Assembly: GCF_026104355.1 (NCBI RefSeq)
Contig: NZ_CP110535.1
Location: 4,092,001-4,156,000, forward strand
Reading direction: 5' to 3'
DNA: 64,000 nt
Source of the DNA: Halomonas sp. BDJS001
Lineage (GTDB): Bacteria > Pseudomonadota > Gammaproteobacteria > Pseudomonadales > Halomonadaceae
Part shown: piece by piece, positions 28,265 through 36,653 of the stretch
Position numbering within the stretch: the stretch's first letter is position 1
How the letters are laid out: every line of letters begins with the position of its first letter
The notes under the pieces: model-generated
Database searches by the model: none
Told to the model about the DNA's origin: nothing
What the model saw: the letters and a program-made list of their open reading frames with translations, nothing else
Translations under genes and position numbers: made by a program

Positions 28265-30385
28265 ATGCTCCGCTCCCGAACCATTGCGCTGTTCTCGCCG
28301 CTGCTCCTGCTGAATCCGCTGCCCTATGCCTACGCGCAACAAGCCAACGAGCCCGCTTCAGAAACGGTTTCAGAAACAATGATCGTCACCTCAGATCGCC
28401 TTACTGACGTAGCCCCGCAGAGCTATCGTGCCCAGCGTTCTAGTTTGGCCAGCAAACAGCCGGTGTCGTTTCTGGAAGAAGCCCGCACCGTAGAGACGGT
28501 CACCGCCCAGGTGATGGCCGATCATAATATCGACAGCCTCACTGAAGCGATGGCGATGGTCGCAGGGGTGACCGAAGGCAACACTATGGGGGGCACCGAA
28601 GACGGCTTTATCAAACGCGGTTTTGGTAGCAATAGCGATGGCTCAACGCTGATCGACGGCATTCGCCAGCCCCGCGGCACCTTCTCCATGGCGACGGTGG
28701 ATCATGTCGAAGTACTCAAGGGGCCAGCCTCACTCTTTCAAGGCCAGCAGGATCCTGGCGGGGTGATCAATCTGGTGACCAAACGCCCTGAGTACCAGTG
28801 GCGGCGCGAGATCAGCGCCGAAAACACCTCCTTGGGCGGTGGTAATGCCAGCGTGGATGTCACCGGGCCGATTGCCGATACTGGGCTGGCCTTCCGGTTT
28901 ATCATCCACCATGAAGATGAAGACTCCTTTCGCACTTTCGGTAATAACCGACGCACAATTGTTGCTCCTTCGCTGCGCTGGGAAGGCAACGACAGTCGTG
29001 CCCAGATCTCTTATGAGTATCGCGACTACGACCTGGATCTGGATCGTGGCACGGTGATTATCGACGGCGAGCCCGCCAAGGTGCCTAACGACCGCCGTTT
29101 CGACGAACCCTGGTCACGGACATTCGGCCACGACGAAGCGGTCACCGCTTGGTGGGAGCAGGATATCAACGACGACTGGTCAACACGCTTGACCTACGGC
29201 TGGAACCGCCGCCAGTACAGCGGTGGCCAACCACGGGTGCTGCGCGTGAACGATGCCAGCGGCGCACTAACCCGCCGGGCTGATGCCAACCACGGTATTG
29301 ACCGCCGTGTACAGTACACCGCCTGGGACACCACCGGCACTACCACCCTGGCAGGTATGCGCCACGACCTCACTATCGGTGTGGATCATGAACGCCAGCG
29401 GAATTATCTGGCGGAAGCGTATCGCGGCACGGCGGTCACCGATCAAAATGTATACGACATTAGCTACGGCGGCCTGAACCTGGATCGCGACAGCCTTAAC
29501 ACCTCGCGCAGCAACCGCTTGGATGAGACCAATACCACCGGGCTCTATCTCAACGACCGCTGGCATCTCAACGAGCGCTGGATACTCGGCCTGGGGGGCC
29601 GCTACACCCGCTATGAACAGTTTGCAGGCCGTGGTAAGGACTTCGTTACCGAGACCGATATCAGCGATGACATCTTCCTGCCATCCATCAGCCTGCTGCA
29701 CCGCCTGAGCCCGGAGACATCGATTTACGCCAGCTATAGCGAAGCCTTCGTGCCCAACGGCGCCGACAGCGATAGCGGCCAAGCGCTGGATCCCGAGCAC
29801 AGTGAAGGGAGCGAAATTGGCGTCAAGCACCTGTGGAACGACCAGCTCGCCCTGGGGGCCGCGCTATTCGATATCCGTAAGGAGAATGTTGCCGTCTCCG
29901 ATAACGGTGTCACCCGAACGGTAGGCGAAGCGGGCTCCCAAGGTGTGGAGCTAACGGTTTCCGGCCAGTTGACCGATCAGTTATCGCTACTGGGCGCGTA
30001 CGCCTATACCGACACCGAGGTGCTCAAAGATACCGAAGGCACCCAGGGCAACCGGTTGACCAACGCCGCACGCCATACCGCCAGCCTCTACCTGGCGCAC
30101 GACTTAACCACCGCACCTGGATTGGGCAACTGGCGACTGGGTGGTGGTGTTCGTTATGTGGGCGAACGCGAAGGCGACGCAGACAACAGCTTCCAGTTAG
30201 ACGCCTACACCGTTGCCGATGCCTTTGTCGGTTGGGACACCCCCTGGTTGGGCGAAAACCTGCACCTGCAGCTCAACGCCAAGAACCTGTTCGACACCAC
30301 TTACTACCCCTCAAGCGGTGGCAGCACGCGGGTAGTGGTCGGCGACCCACTGGAAGTTAGCTTGCAGGCGTCGGTGAGGTTTTGA
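28265..30385 (+). CDS. TonB-dependent siderophore receptor
   Basis: A 706-residue outer-membrane receptor with a signal peptide (about 1-24, ending AYA), a TonB-box-like ETMIVTSD (about 38-45), and a plug domain (about 65-170, with VEVLKGPASLFQGQQDPGGV). The 22-strand barrel ends in the outer-membrane sorting signal LEVSLQASVRF with a terminal Phe. It resembles the ferric-siderophore receptors (FhuA/FpvA class), but the ligand is unknown. It completes the uptake operon that begins at 25226. Its last 51 bases recur as a relic at 33404-33454. Confidence 0.93.
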   Translation: MLRSRTIALFSPLLLLNPLPYAYAQQANEPASETVSETMIVTSDRLTDVAPQSYRAQRSSLASKQPVSFLEEARTVETVTAQVMADHNIDSLTEAMAMVAGVTEGNTMGGTEDGFIKRGFGSNSDGSTLIDGIRQPRGTFSMATVDHVEVLKGPASLFQGQQDPGGVINLVTKRPEYQWRREISAENTSLGGGNASVDVTGPIADTGLAFRFIIHHEDEDSFRTFGNNRRTIVAPSLRWEGNDSRAQISYEYRDYDLDLDRGTVIIDGEPAKVPNDRRFDEPWSRTFGHDEAVTAWWEQDINDDWSTRLTYGWNRRQYSGGQPRVLRVNDASGALTRRADANHGIDRRVQYTAWDTTGTTTLAGMRHDLTIGVDHERQRNYLAEAYRGTAVTDQNVYDISYGGLNLDRDSLNTSRSNRLDETNTTGLYLNDRWHLNERWILGLGGRYTRYEQFAGRGKDFVTETDISDDIFLPSISLLHRLSPETSIYASYSEAFVPNGADSDSGQALDPEHSEGSEIGVKHLWNDQLALGAALFDIRKENVAVSDNGVTRTVGEAGSQGVELTVSGQLTDQLSLLGAYAYTDTEVLKDTEGTQGNRLTNAARHTASLYLAHDLTTAPGLGNWRLGGGVRYVGEREGDADNSFQLDAYTVADAFVGWDTPWLGENLHLQLNAKNLFDTTYYPSSGGSTRVVVGDPLEVSLQASVRF

Positions 30386-30390
30386 ACAAC

Positions 30391-30450
30391 TCATCGCCTT
30401 TATAGCTTCATCCAAATGTGACTGCTGCCAAAGCCGGACGGCTAGCAACG
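30391..30450 (-). pseudogene. Possible relic of a LysR-type gene 3' end
   Basis: The minus strand encodes VRLWQQSHLDEA, matching ARLWQQSHLVDA near the C-terminus of the intact LysR regulator at 45907-46875. 22 consecutive bases are identical (30412-30433 and 45969-45990). No start or HTH is present here. The region 30386-30607 shows nothing else that I recognise. Confidence 0.45.
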
Positions 30451-30607
30451 GGGCGATATCGAGGCTGCCCCGAAACGGTCAAATAAAACGGGGGAATTGT
30501 TTGCTGCTACGTGCATTCGCAGTTAGCCCTGGTAAATCCTGGCCTACGCAAGCTTCGAAGCTGAACCATCAGCTACTTTAAACCAAGCAACGGTTTTAAG
30601 GCTGTTT

Positions 30608-31528
30608 TCAAGTCCCTGGCATCAGGATCGTGATGAACACCGGTGCCAGCAGCGTCAACAAGAACCCGCTAACCAGAGCCAATGGCACCGCATCGGGCGA
30701 ACAGGCCTGCTTGATAATCGGCAGCGTAGAGTCCAATGCAGTTGCCCCGGCACTGCCAATACCAACCTGCGGCTGATGCCGTCCCAAGGCGTAGAGCACC
30801 ATAATAGCAAGCAGCTCACGAAGCAGGTCTGTCATGAGTGCCATCGTTCCATACACTTGCCCAAGCGCATCACCGATCATGACGCTAGAAAGCGTAAACC
30901 AACCGAAACCACTGGCAAGGGCTAAGGAGACCCGTAAGCTTTCACCAGTAATCCAGGCAGCCATAGCACCACCGACCAAGGATCCCAGAACAACAAATAG
31001 GGGAACGGCCAATATCGACCACGATAACCACTGCACATTAAGTTTGACCTGTGTTAGGTCGATACCGACCAGAAGAATTAGCAGCAGTAGCATGGCACCG
31101 CTTGACGGAAGCGCCAGCGCCCCCCCTAGAATGCGATCCTGTAGAAGGTAAAGCACACCGCCCAGCCCAACCATCACCAGGGCGATGAGGCACTCTTTAA
31201 GCGGCGGCCAGATATAGCTCAATCTGAATGGCTGACGCGCTTTGGCAGGGAGGCTTTGCCGACTGCTTTTAAGCATGAGAATGAGCAGGCATGGAAACAC
31301 CGTGGTGCAGACTGCAAAAACAAACGCGGCCTTCATCACAATGCCTATCGAGCTTGCCGACAAAATCACCTCACCAAATTCGAATCCAATAAGGAATAGA
31401 AGCACCCAAACTAAAGGTGCTATCGAATGTAGAAGTGGCTTACGGAACTGGGTGGGAAGCAGTCTTCCAATCGCATACCCCGCAAGTAGCGCAATCAGAA
31501 TCGGTAGCAGAGAAAAAAGTATTTTCAT
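30608..31528 (-). CDS. LysO-family (YbjE-like) L-lysine exporter
   Basis: A 306-residue inner-membrane protein with about eight to nine helices, matching the LysO/DUF340 family that exports L-lysine and toxic analogues. Conserved features are the helices LLLILLVGIDLTQ and SGFGWFTLSSVMIGDALG. I took the ATG at 31528 (MKILFSLLP), which gives family length; an upstream ATG adds 14 residues without support. It lies 130 bases downstream of the LysE gene on the same strand. Confidence 0.87.
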   Translation of the reverse strand: MKILFSLLPILIALLAGYAIGRLLPTQFRKPLLHSIAPLVWVLLFLIGFEFGEVILSASSIGIVMKAAFVFAVCTTVFPCLLILMLKSSRQSLPAKARQPFRLSYIWPPLKECLIALVMVGLGGVLYLLQDRILGGALALPSSGAMLLLLILLVGIDLTQVKLNVQWLSWSILAVPLFVVLGSLVGGAMAAWITGESLRVSLALASGFGWFTLSSVMIGDALGQVYGTMALMTDLLRELLAIMVLYALGRHQPQVGIGSAGATALDSTLPIIKQACSPDAVPLALVSGFLLTLLAPVFITILMPGT

Positions 31529-31658
31529 ATTCTTTGAACCATTGGTGAGAAATCTATAAGTATCATGCACCTATCGGCATCTTCTGCATCAACTTCAGAT
31601 TTAACTATTGGTGATACGTAATAATCTAACTCCAGTGCTTAAAATTGGAGCGCCCTTC

Positions 31659-32324
31659 TCATTGTGAAAAAGTAACCATCATGCCTCCGATCCCCCATAA
31701 CAAACGCATCGAAAAGGCGATGAGCAGCACTCCCATCAACCGCTCGAACCAGTGACCGATACGCAGAAATCGCTCGCGAACAGGCGGGCTGGTAAACACA
31801 AGGCTGACCAACACGAACCAACCGGCATTGACCAGGCACATCCAACCGCCATAAAGCATTTGAATGCGCAATGGCGTCGAATCACTGACCACAGTCGTGA
31901 ACACGGCCAGGAAAAACAGCGTCGCCTTGGGGTTGGTCGCATTGGTCAGAAACCCCAGCCCAAACGACTGGCGAAAGCTCCTTGCCCCTGCCTCGGCTCC
32001 GGCATCCAGCGCCATCCCGGCTGTGTGCTTACCTGCCTGCCGGATGAACGTGACGCCGAGATATAACAAATAGGCTCCGCCCACCAACTCGGCCGCACTC
32101 AGTAACCAGGGGGTTGTGTGCATCAACGCGCCGACCCCCAGCAAGGTATAGATCACATGTACCGAGATACCGGCACCAATGCCAACCGCCGTAGCGATGC
32201 CTAGACGCCTCCCATAGAGCACGCTCTGGCGAATCGTAACGGCGAAATCCGGCCCCGGTGCCACGACTGCAAGAAAGTGAATGGCGGCCAGGGCGAGAAA
32301 TTCCGCCAGATAATCCGGTGTCAT
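31659..32324 (-). CDS. LysE/RhtB-family amino-acid exporter
   Basis: A 221-residue inner-membrane exporter with about six helices. The family motif near the N-terminus is VVAPGPDFAVTIRQS, and the NPKATLFFLAVF segment is conserved. It diverges from a LysR regulator across an 87-base region with a 7-bp dyad, so the LysR protein probably controls it. With the LysO gene downstream it forms an amino-acid export unit. The substrate could be lysine, threonine or a related amino acid. Confidence 0.88.
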   Translation of the reverse strand: MTPDYLAEFLALAAIHFLAVVAPGPDFAVTIRQSVLYGRRLGIATAVGIGAGISVHVIYTLLGVGALMHTTPWLLSAAELVGGAYLLYLGVTFIRQAGKHTAGMALDAGAEAGARSFRQSFGLGFLTNATNPKATLFFLAVFTTVVSDSTPLRIQMLYGGWMCLVNAGWFVLVSLVFTSPPVRERFLRIGHWFERLMGVLLIAFSMRLLWGIGGMMVTFSQ

Positions 32325-32347
32325 ATATCCGCTCCTCTCTCATCGAC

Positions 32348-32364
32348 TATCAATTGTATTGATA
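32348..32364. promoter_or_regulatory. Dyad between LysE and LysR genes (LysR operator candidate)
   Basis: TATCAAT-TGT-ATTGATA, a perfect 7-bp inverted repeat with a 3-base centre and the T-N11-A spacing typical of LysR-type binding sites. It lies in the 87-base divergent promoter region. Confidence 0.55.
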
Positions 32365-32411
32365 AAGAGCGGCTGCGATAATCCAGCGTAAATTCAAATA
32401 TTTTTTGCCTC

Positions 32412-33404
32412 ATGAGCACAAATCAGATGGTCGCCCTGTTGGGCGAAATGGCGGTCTTCGTCAAGGTGGTCGAAACCGGCAGCTTTTCAGAAACGGCACG
32501 CCAGTTGGGCGCAACGCCCTCGGCAATCAGCCGCTCGGTTGCCCGCCTGGAGAAGGCGTTGGGTACCCGGCTGCTCCAGCGTACGACGCGCAAACTGCGG
32601 CTGAGCGAAAGCGGGCATGAGGTTCATAGACGTTGCGTGGACATGGTGAGCGCAGCGCAGGCCGTGATGACCGTTTCCGGGCAGTTCGACCCAGAACCAC
32701 AAGGTCTAATACGCGTCAGTGTGCCGAAGGCGGTAGGACGTTTCGTCATTCACCCCCACATTCCTGACTTCCTGGCGCGTTATCCCAAAATCGACGTTCG
32801 GTTACAGCTCAATGACAGCTATGTGGACTTGATTGATGATCAGGTGGATCTGGCAATCCGTATTACTGATCGCCCTTCACCAGGGCTGATGGGGCGTAAA
32901 CTCATTGATATCGACCATATGCTTTGCGCGACGCCGGACTATCTCAAGCGTCAAGGCACACCAACGCACCCGCACGATTTGAAAGTGCACAATTGCATTT
33001 TTCTAGGCGAGGAGCCCGGTGATTCACGCTGGAAATTCCAGCTCAATGGCAAGAGCGTGAGCGTCAATGTGCGTGGCCGATATGCGGTCAATCACACCGG
33101 GGCAAGGCTTGACGCAGTGTTACAGCATCTAGGCATCGGCAGTTTGCCGTACTTCACCGCTCGCCATGCATTGCAGCAGGGAGATATCGTACAAGTACTT
33201 CCGGAATGGAAATTCAAGACGCATTATTATGGCGGCGAGGCCTGGGTGCTTTATCCACCAACTCGATATCTTCCGCCGAAACTGAGTGCTTTTATCAGTT
33301 TCATGGCTGAGCGACTGGGCCAGGAACCCACTTTGTATAAAAAGCCGCCCCAGGAACCGGAACTATCAGACCCTCCCTACGAATCGCCTGAGGCGTCCTT
33401 TTAG
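32412..33404 (+). CDS. LysR-type transcriptional regulator
   Basis: A 330-residue LysR regulator. The winged HTH at about residues 10-70 includes VVETGSFSETARQLGATPSAISRSVARLE, and the effector domain follows. The C-terminus (after about residue 305) is a Pro/Glu-rich extension (KKPPQEPELSDPPYESPEASF). The stop codon TAG at 33402-33404 abuts and overlaps by one base a relic of a TonB-receptor gene. The final part of this gene therefore lies at a recombination junction and the tail may be a product of that. Likely target: the divergent LysE gene. Confidence 0.88.
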   Translation: MSTNQMVALLGEMAVFVKVVETGSFSETARQLGATPSAISRSVARLEKALGTRLLQRTTRKLRLSESGHEVHRRCVDMVSAAQAVMTVSGQFDPEPQGLIRVSVPKAVGRFVIHPHIPDFLARYPKIDVRLQLNDSYVDLIDDQVDLAIRITDRPSPGLMGRKLIDIDHMLCATPDYLKRQGTPTHPHDLKVHNCIFLGEEPGDSRWKFQLNGKSVSVNVRGRYAVNHTGARLDAVLQHLGIGSLPYFTARHALQQGDIVQVLPEWKFKTHYYGGEAWVLYPPTRYLPPKLSAFISFMAERLGQEPTLYKKPPQEPELSDPPYESPEASF

Positions 33405-33454
33405 TAGTCGGCAACCCACTGGAAGTTAGCCTGCAGGCATCGGTTAAGTTTTAA
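33404..33454 (+). pseudogene. Relic of a TonB-dependent receptor gene (last 16 codons)
   Basis: Encodes VVGNPLEVSLQASVKF and stop. The intact receptor at 28265-30385 ends VVGDPLEVSLQASVRF. At DNA level 44 of 51 bases agree with 30335-30385, and most differences are third-position. The relic begins exactly at the last base of the LysR stop codon. No other receptor sequence remains. Confidence 0.8.
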
Positions 33455-33553
33455 GTGTTAATTTCTCGGCGTGACAACTTGCTCTTAATTAGCCTTTGTG
33501 ACAACTTTCATACATGAGAAAGATATCATGGACTTAACAGCAGGAACGCGCCG

Positions 33554-34108
33554 ATGAAATGTACCGCATGCCAACAAGGGAACTTAGTCCCCAGCTTTAT
33601 TGATGCTCTTTTCCGTAGCCATACTTGCGATAACTGCGGCGGCAATTGGATCTTGATTGAAGACTACATTAGCTGGAAAGAACGTCACCCCGAACATGTA
33701 TTTGATGACATTTGCGTTGAAAGCATTGAAGCTGAAGACACCGTCGGCGCGCTTATTTGCCCGGTGACCGGCGGCATTATGAGTAAATTTCGCATTACTA
33801 AAGATAATGCCCACCGCATCGACTACAGCGCCCGCGTTGGCGGCGTTTGGTTGAATAAAGGTGAGTGGGAAATGCTGGTTGCGGAAGGACTGGCAGGTAA
33901 TCTGAATAGCATACTGACAGATCCCTGGCAAAAGCGGATACGTCAGGAAAAAACCAGTGACACCTTTGAGCAGCTGTATCGCAGCAAGTTTGGTGATGCT
34001 GACTACCAAAAAGCCTGTGACGTGCGCGAGTGGCTGCATAGCCACTCTCAAAAAACCGACTTACGCGCTTTCTTAATGGCTGAAAATCCTTACTCGGCTA
34101 TTGATTAA
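33554..34108 (+). CDS. Zinc-ribbon (TFIIB-type) protein of unknown function
   Basis: A 184-residue cytosolic protein. The N-terminus has a treble-clef/zinc-ribbon with Cys3, Cys6, Cys25 and Cys28 (CTAC...CDNCGG), the pattern of zf-TFIIB family proteins. A second partly similar segment (CPVTGGIMSKF... GGVWLNKGEWEML) follows at about 75-120, where only one Cys remains. The C-terminal third is helical and charged. Role unknown. It is a single gene ended by a strong terminator. Confidence 0.8.
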   Translation: MKCTACQQGNLVPSFIDALFRSHTCDNCGGNWILIEDYISWKERHPEHVFDDICVESIEAEDTVGALICPVTGGIMSKFRITKDNAHRIDYSARVGGVWLNKGEWEMLVAEGLAGNLNSILTDPWQKRIRQEKTSDTFEQLYRSKFGDADYQKACDVREWLHSHSQKTDLRAFLMAENPYSAID

Positions 34109-34144
34109 ATGCTTTAGGCTAGTGCTTTTATATAAATGATGAGT

Positions 34145-34170
34145 CAGCCGCTGATTAACAGCGGCTGTTT
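34145..34170 (+). terminator. Rho-independent terminator
   Basis: Perfect 9-bp stem CAGCCGCTG (34145-34153)/CAGCGGCTG (34159-34167) with a 5-base loop, followed by TTTTAT. It ends the zinc-ribbon gene. Confidence 0.85.
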
Positions 34171-34220
34171 TATCTATGCTGCATCACCAATCAATAACGC
34201 TTAATTAAACCTAGAGCGGC

Positions 34221-35174
34221 TTAGGGCGAGTTAAGATTGACCAAGTCACTGCAGACGATGCGTACCTGCTCATCGGGCGTATATTCATTAGAAAAGAGGT
34301 CAAGTCGACGATAATAGTGAGCAGCGCTGCTGATACGCTCGAAATTGTCCATCAACAGGGCAGGCGAGTCAGCGGCAATCCCCTCGAACGGCTCCGTGGA
34401 CACGAAATCGGCGGCACTCTGTGGCCAGTTATCCATCCCGCTGAGGAGTCTAGCCGAGAGCTCCAGAATCACAGGCTGCCTATAGCGTTTTCTTTCGTCA
34501 CGATCGTAAAAACGGTACTTTTCCGCGTTCAGCGACACCATATCGAGCAGCGCTTGTTGCTCTGCACTAGGCGCTTCGATCGCGTAAACGCGAGCCAGTT
34601 GTGATGCAACGCACTGCTCTATCTCGGAGGCGGACAGGGACAAGCTTTGCACGAAATAGGAAGCGTTAGATGCCTGTTCAAGACTCATCGGCTGCCATAT
34701 TGTTGCAACGTCGTCATCGCGAGTCATCGTCCAAGCATCGCCCTGTGGCTGAATATTGAGACCATCGACAACCAACAGCTCGAACATTTCGCGAAAAATG
34801 GGAAACTTTAAGTAGGTCGAATCGTCGCGAGGGTGTAGGAGAGTTTGATATTGTTCAAGCCGCGACATCTCAGGATCATTCAGACTTAATGTCATCGAAT
34901 CGGAAACATTGGGTAAGCAATCATGATCACCTGATTGACACGTCGGCGTTTGATTCATTGGATGGCGGATAAGATGCAGTACAACGGTGACCTGGTTCCC
35001 ATCCTGATTGAACTGTCCATGCACGAGACGCTGGATTTCGAGCCCCCTCCTGACGGCTGCTAGCTGCGGGGCGACCATAACCATCTCCTCAGGAAGGCGA
35101 GGCGTTACCGACTCAGCCCAGCTTGCCTGCCCAACCGATAAACCAATCAACAAATACCAGAAAAAGTGTTTCAC
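34221..35174 (-). CDS. Secreted protein of unknown function
   Basis: A 317-residue protein that I do not recognise. It has a clear signal peptide (VKHFFWYLLIGLSVGQASWAES, cleavage near AWA-ES). The mature part is acidic, with four to five cysteines including a close pair in TCQSGDHDC, and no repeats or membrane helices. The GTG start at 35174 is chosen because GAGGGG lies 7 bases upstream; a longer frame has no ribosome site. It lies downstream of the T6SS effector/immunity genes on the same strand and could be a periplasmic accessory or immunity factor. That is positional inference only. Confidence 0.7.
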   Translation of the reverse strand: MKHFFWYLLIGLSVGQASWAESVTPRLPEEMVMVAPQLAAVRRGLEIQRLVHGQFNQDGNQVTVVLHLIRHPMNQTPTCQSGDHDCLPNVSDSMTLSLNDPEMSRLEQYQTLLHPRDDSTYLKFPIFREMFELLVVDGLNIQPQGDAWTMTRDDDVATIWQPMSLEQASNASYFVQSLSLSASEIEQCVASQLARVYAIEAPSAEQQALLDMVSLNAEKYRFYDRDERKRYRQPVILELSARLLSGMDNWPQSAADFVSTEPFEGIAADSPALLMDNFERISSAAHYYRRLDLFSNEYTPDEQVRIVCSDLVNLNSP

Positions 35175-35321
35175 CTGTAACCCCTCAAACGTTGATTTAT
35201 AAGGCGATGGAGCTTGAATTGCCCTTATGGGCTGCCGCTCACATCGCTTGGTTTTATTGGTTAAGTACATTCCTGCAGCGCTTGCCCCCGGTGCAACGCT
35301 ATAGCTGTCAGCCCAGCACTA

Positions 35322-35534
35322 TCACCTGATCAATAATCTAACCAAGTCTATGCCTCCATCAATGGTGCATAACAACACCGCAGGAATCGCGAAGAGAAAC
35401 AGGTAACCAGGGCAATTGAGTTATAGATCGCTATCCCACGGGGCTTTTCCATCTCAGTTCCAAACTTTACGCCAGATCCACCTTACTGCCACGTATACCG
35501 GCGCAAGGAAGAGCCCAACAATGCTTGCAACAAC
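35322..35534 (-). pseudogene. Decayed two-helix membrane protein gene (two nonsense codons)
   Basis: One frame of 71 codons encodes a coherent membrane protein interrupted twice. A first segment (IVGLFLAPVYVAVRWIW, then RKVWN) is followed by TGA. DGKAPWDSDL then precedes TAA, and a second segment (CPGYLFLFAIPAVLLCTIDG, then GIDLVRLLIR) runs to the final stop at 35322. No ATG/GTG start exists; AAGGGG precedes GTTGTT. It sits 14 bases after the DUF3396 gene. Apart from this relic, the 374-base gap 35175-35548 holds nothing that I recognise. Confidence 0.6.
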
Positions 35535-35548
35535 GCCCCTTGATTACG

Positions 35549-36637
35549 CTACAAACGCTCCGGCAAGCTGTTGGTATCATCCAGGCGAGGCTCCTGATCC
35601 AGTAGCTTCGTACGCCACGCAGGAATCTCTTGCTCGTCAACATCCAGGCGCTTCAACCACTGGTCGGCAGCCCAGCCGGTCAAGCGCAGTTCACCGTGAC
35701 GCGAGCCACCGTGTAAATCCCCAACCGTTTCGTAACGGATACCTTTGAGTAGATGGTTCAACAACACGTAGGGGGTTGGTTTAGGGTCTTCAGCATCGCC
35801 AGCAATATAAGCGTAAGCCCCCGACTGGATAACCACACTAGTGCCTAAATCATACAAGGCAAAATGGCTGCTAGGCAGCTGCGCTTGCAGGGAATCCAGC
35901 CCCCCAGCCAATTGCAAACGCTCTTGATTAAGTAGCGTCAGCCAGCTAACGGTTTTGATCTTGGTGGGTTTGAACTGGGGTCGATTAGCCAATAAGCCCG
36001 CCGTCCCCGCATCCAAACCGGGCATACGGTCAGCCATAAAAGCCTCAGTTGGCTCGTTCTCACTCCGATTTGTCACAGAAAGATTGAAGGCATGCCCCGC
36101 ATAGCCCTGCTCTGGGTTTAGCAACCGCGCAAAATCCAAGAACAAGCGCAGAAAGCTTAGCGGATGCTGCTCTTGATAGAGTAGCGGCACAGAGAACTCC
36201 AATACGCTAAGATCACGCCCAATTTTTGCTTGCCAAGCTGCTCGTCCAGATATTCTAAAATACCAAGCACTCGCATCATTGGATTGCTTGCCGCTGGTGT
36301 AGTAAAAACTTAGCGGATAATTCTCATCCATACGGGAAAGCATATCGCGCAAAGGCCTAGCCTCGGCATAGGCGGTCAGCGGACTGCCTTCCGGCGGTTC
36401 CTCACGCCACAGCCAGGTAAGGTGGGGCTCGGCCAGACGTTTGAACGCATCGAAGCACTGGCATAGCGCCTCGCGCACCCCAGTCGTATGCGCCCCTTTG
36501 AAATAGAGCGAGCCCCGAAGGCACAGCACAGCCCCAATATAGTCCTCGGGGCCGCCTCTCATTAAAAGATTGCCGGGCATCTCCAGCATATGCGGTTGCT
36601 TAGCTAGCTCTTCAGCCAGATCAAATGGTGGTTCCAC
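35549..36637 (-). CDS. DUF3396 T6SS immunity protein (TsiV-like)
   Basis: A 362-residue protein resembling the DUF3396 family, which includes immunity proteins for VRR-NUC T6SS nuclease effectors. Typical traits are the early LCLRGSLYFKGAHTTGVREALCQCFDAF, the PHLTWLW segment and a C-terminal region built of short beta segments. I start it at GTG 36637 because AGGAGA lies 6-7 bases upstream. An upstream in-frame ATG would overlap the effector gene. No signal peptide, so it should protect in the cytoplasm, where a nuclease acts. It follows the effector gene by 16 bases. Confidence 0.78.
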   Translation of the reverse strand: MEPPFDLAEELAKQPHMLEMPGNLLMRGGPEDYIGAVLCLRGSLYFKGAHTTGVREALCQCFDAFKRLAEPHLTWLWREEPPEGSPLTAYAEARPLRDMLSRMDENYPLSFYYTSGKQSNDASAWYFRISGRAAWQAKIGRDLSVLEFSVPLLYQEQHPLSFLRLFLDFARLLNPEQGYAGHAFNLSVTNRSENEPTEAFMADRMPGLDAGTAGLLANRPQFKPTKIKTVSWLTLLNQERLQLAGGLDSLQAQLPSSHFALYDLGTSVVIQSGAYAYIAGDAEDPKPTPYVLLNHLLKGIRYETVGDLHGGSRHGELRLTGWAADQWLKRLDVDEQEIPAWRTKLLDQEPRLDDTNSLPERL

Positions 36638-36653
36638 GGGATTCTCCTCTGGA

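Noticed and set aside
35521..35546. Intact small gene starting at a TTG downstream of the DUF3396 gene
   Set aside because: The TTG frame ends after 16 codons; the membrane-protein character is in another frame that contains two stops.
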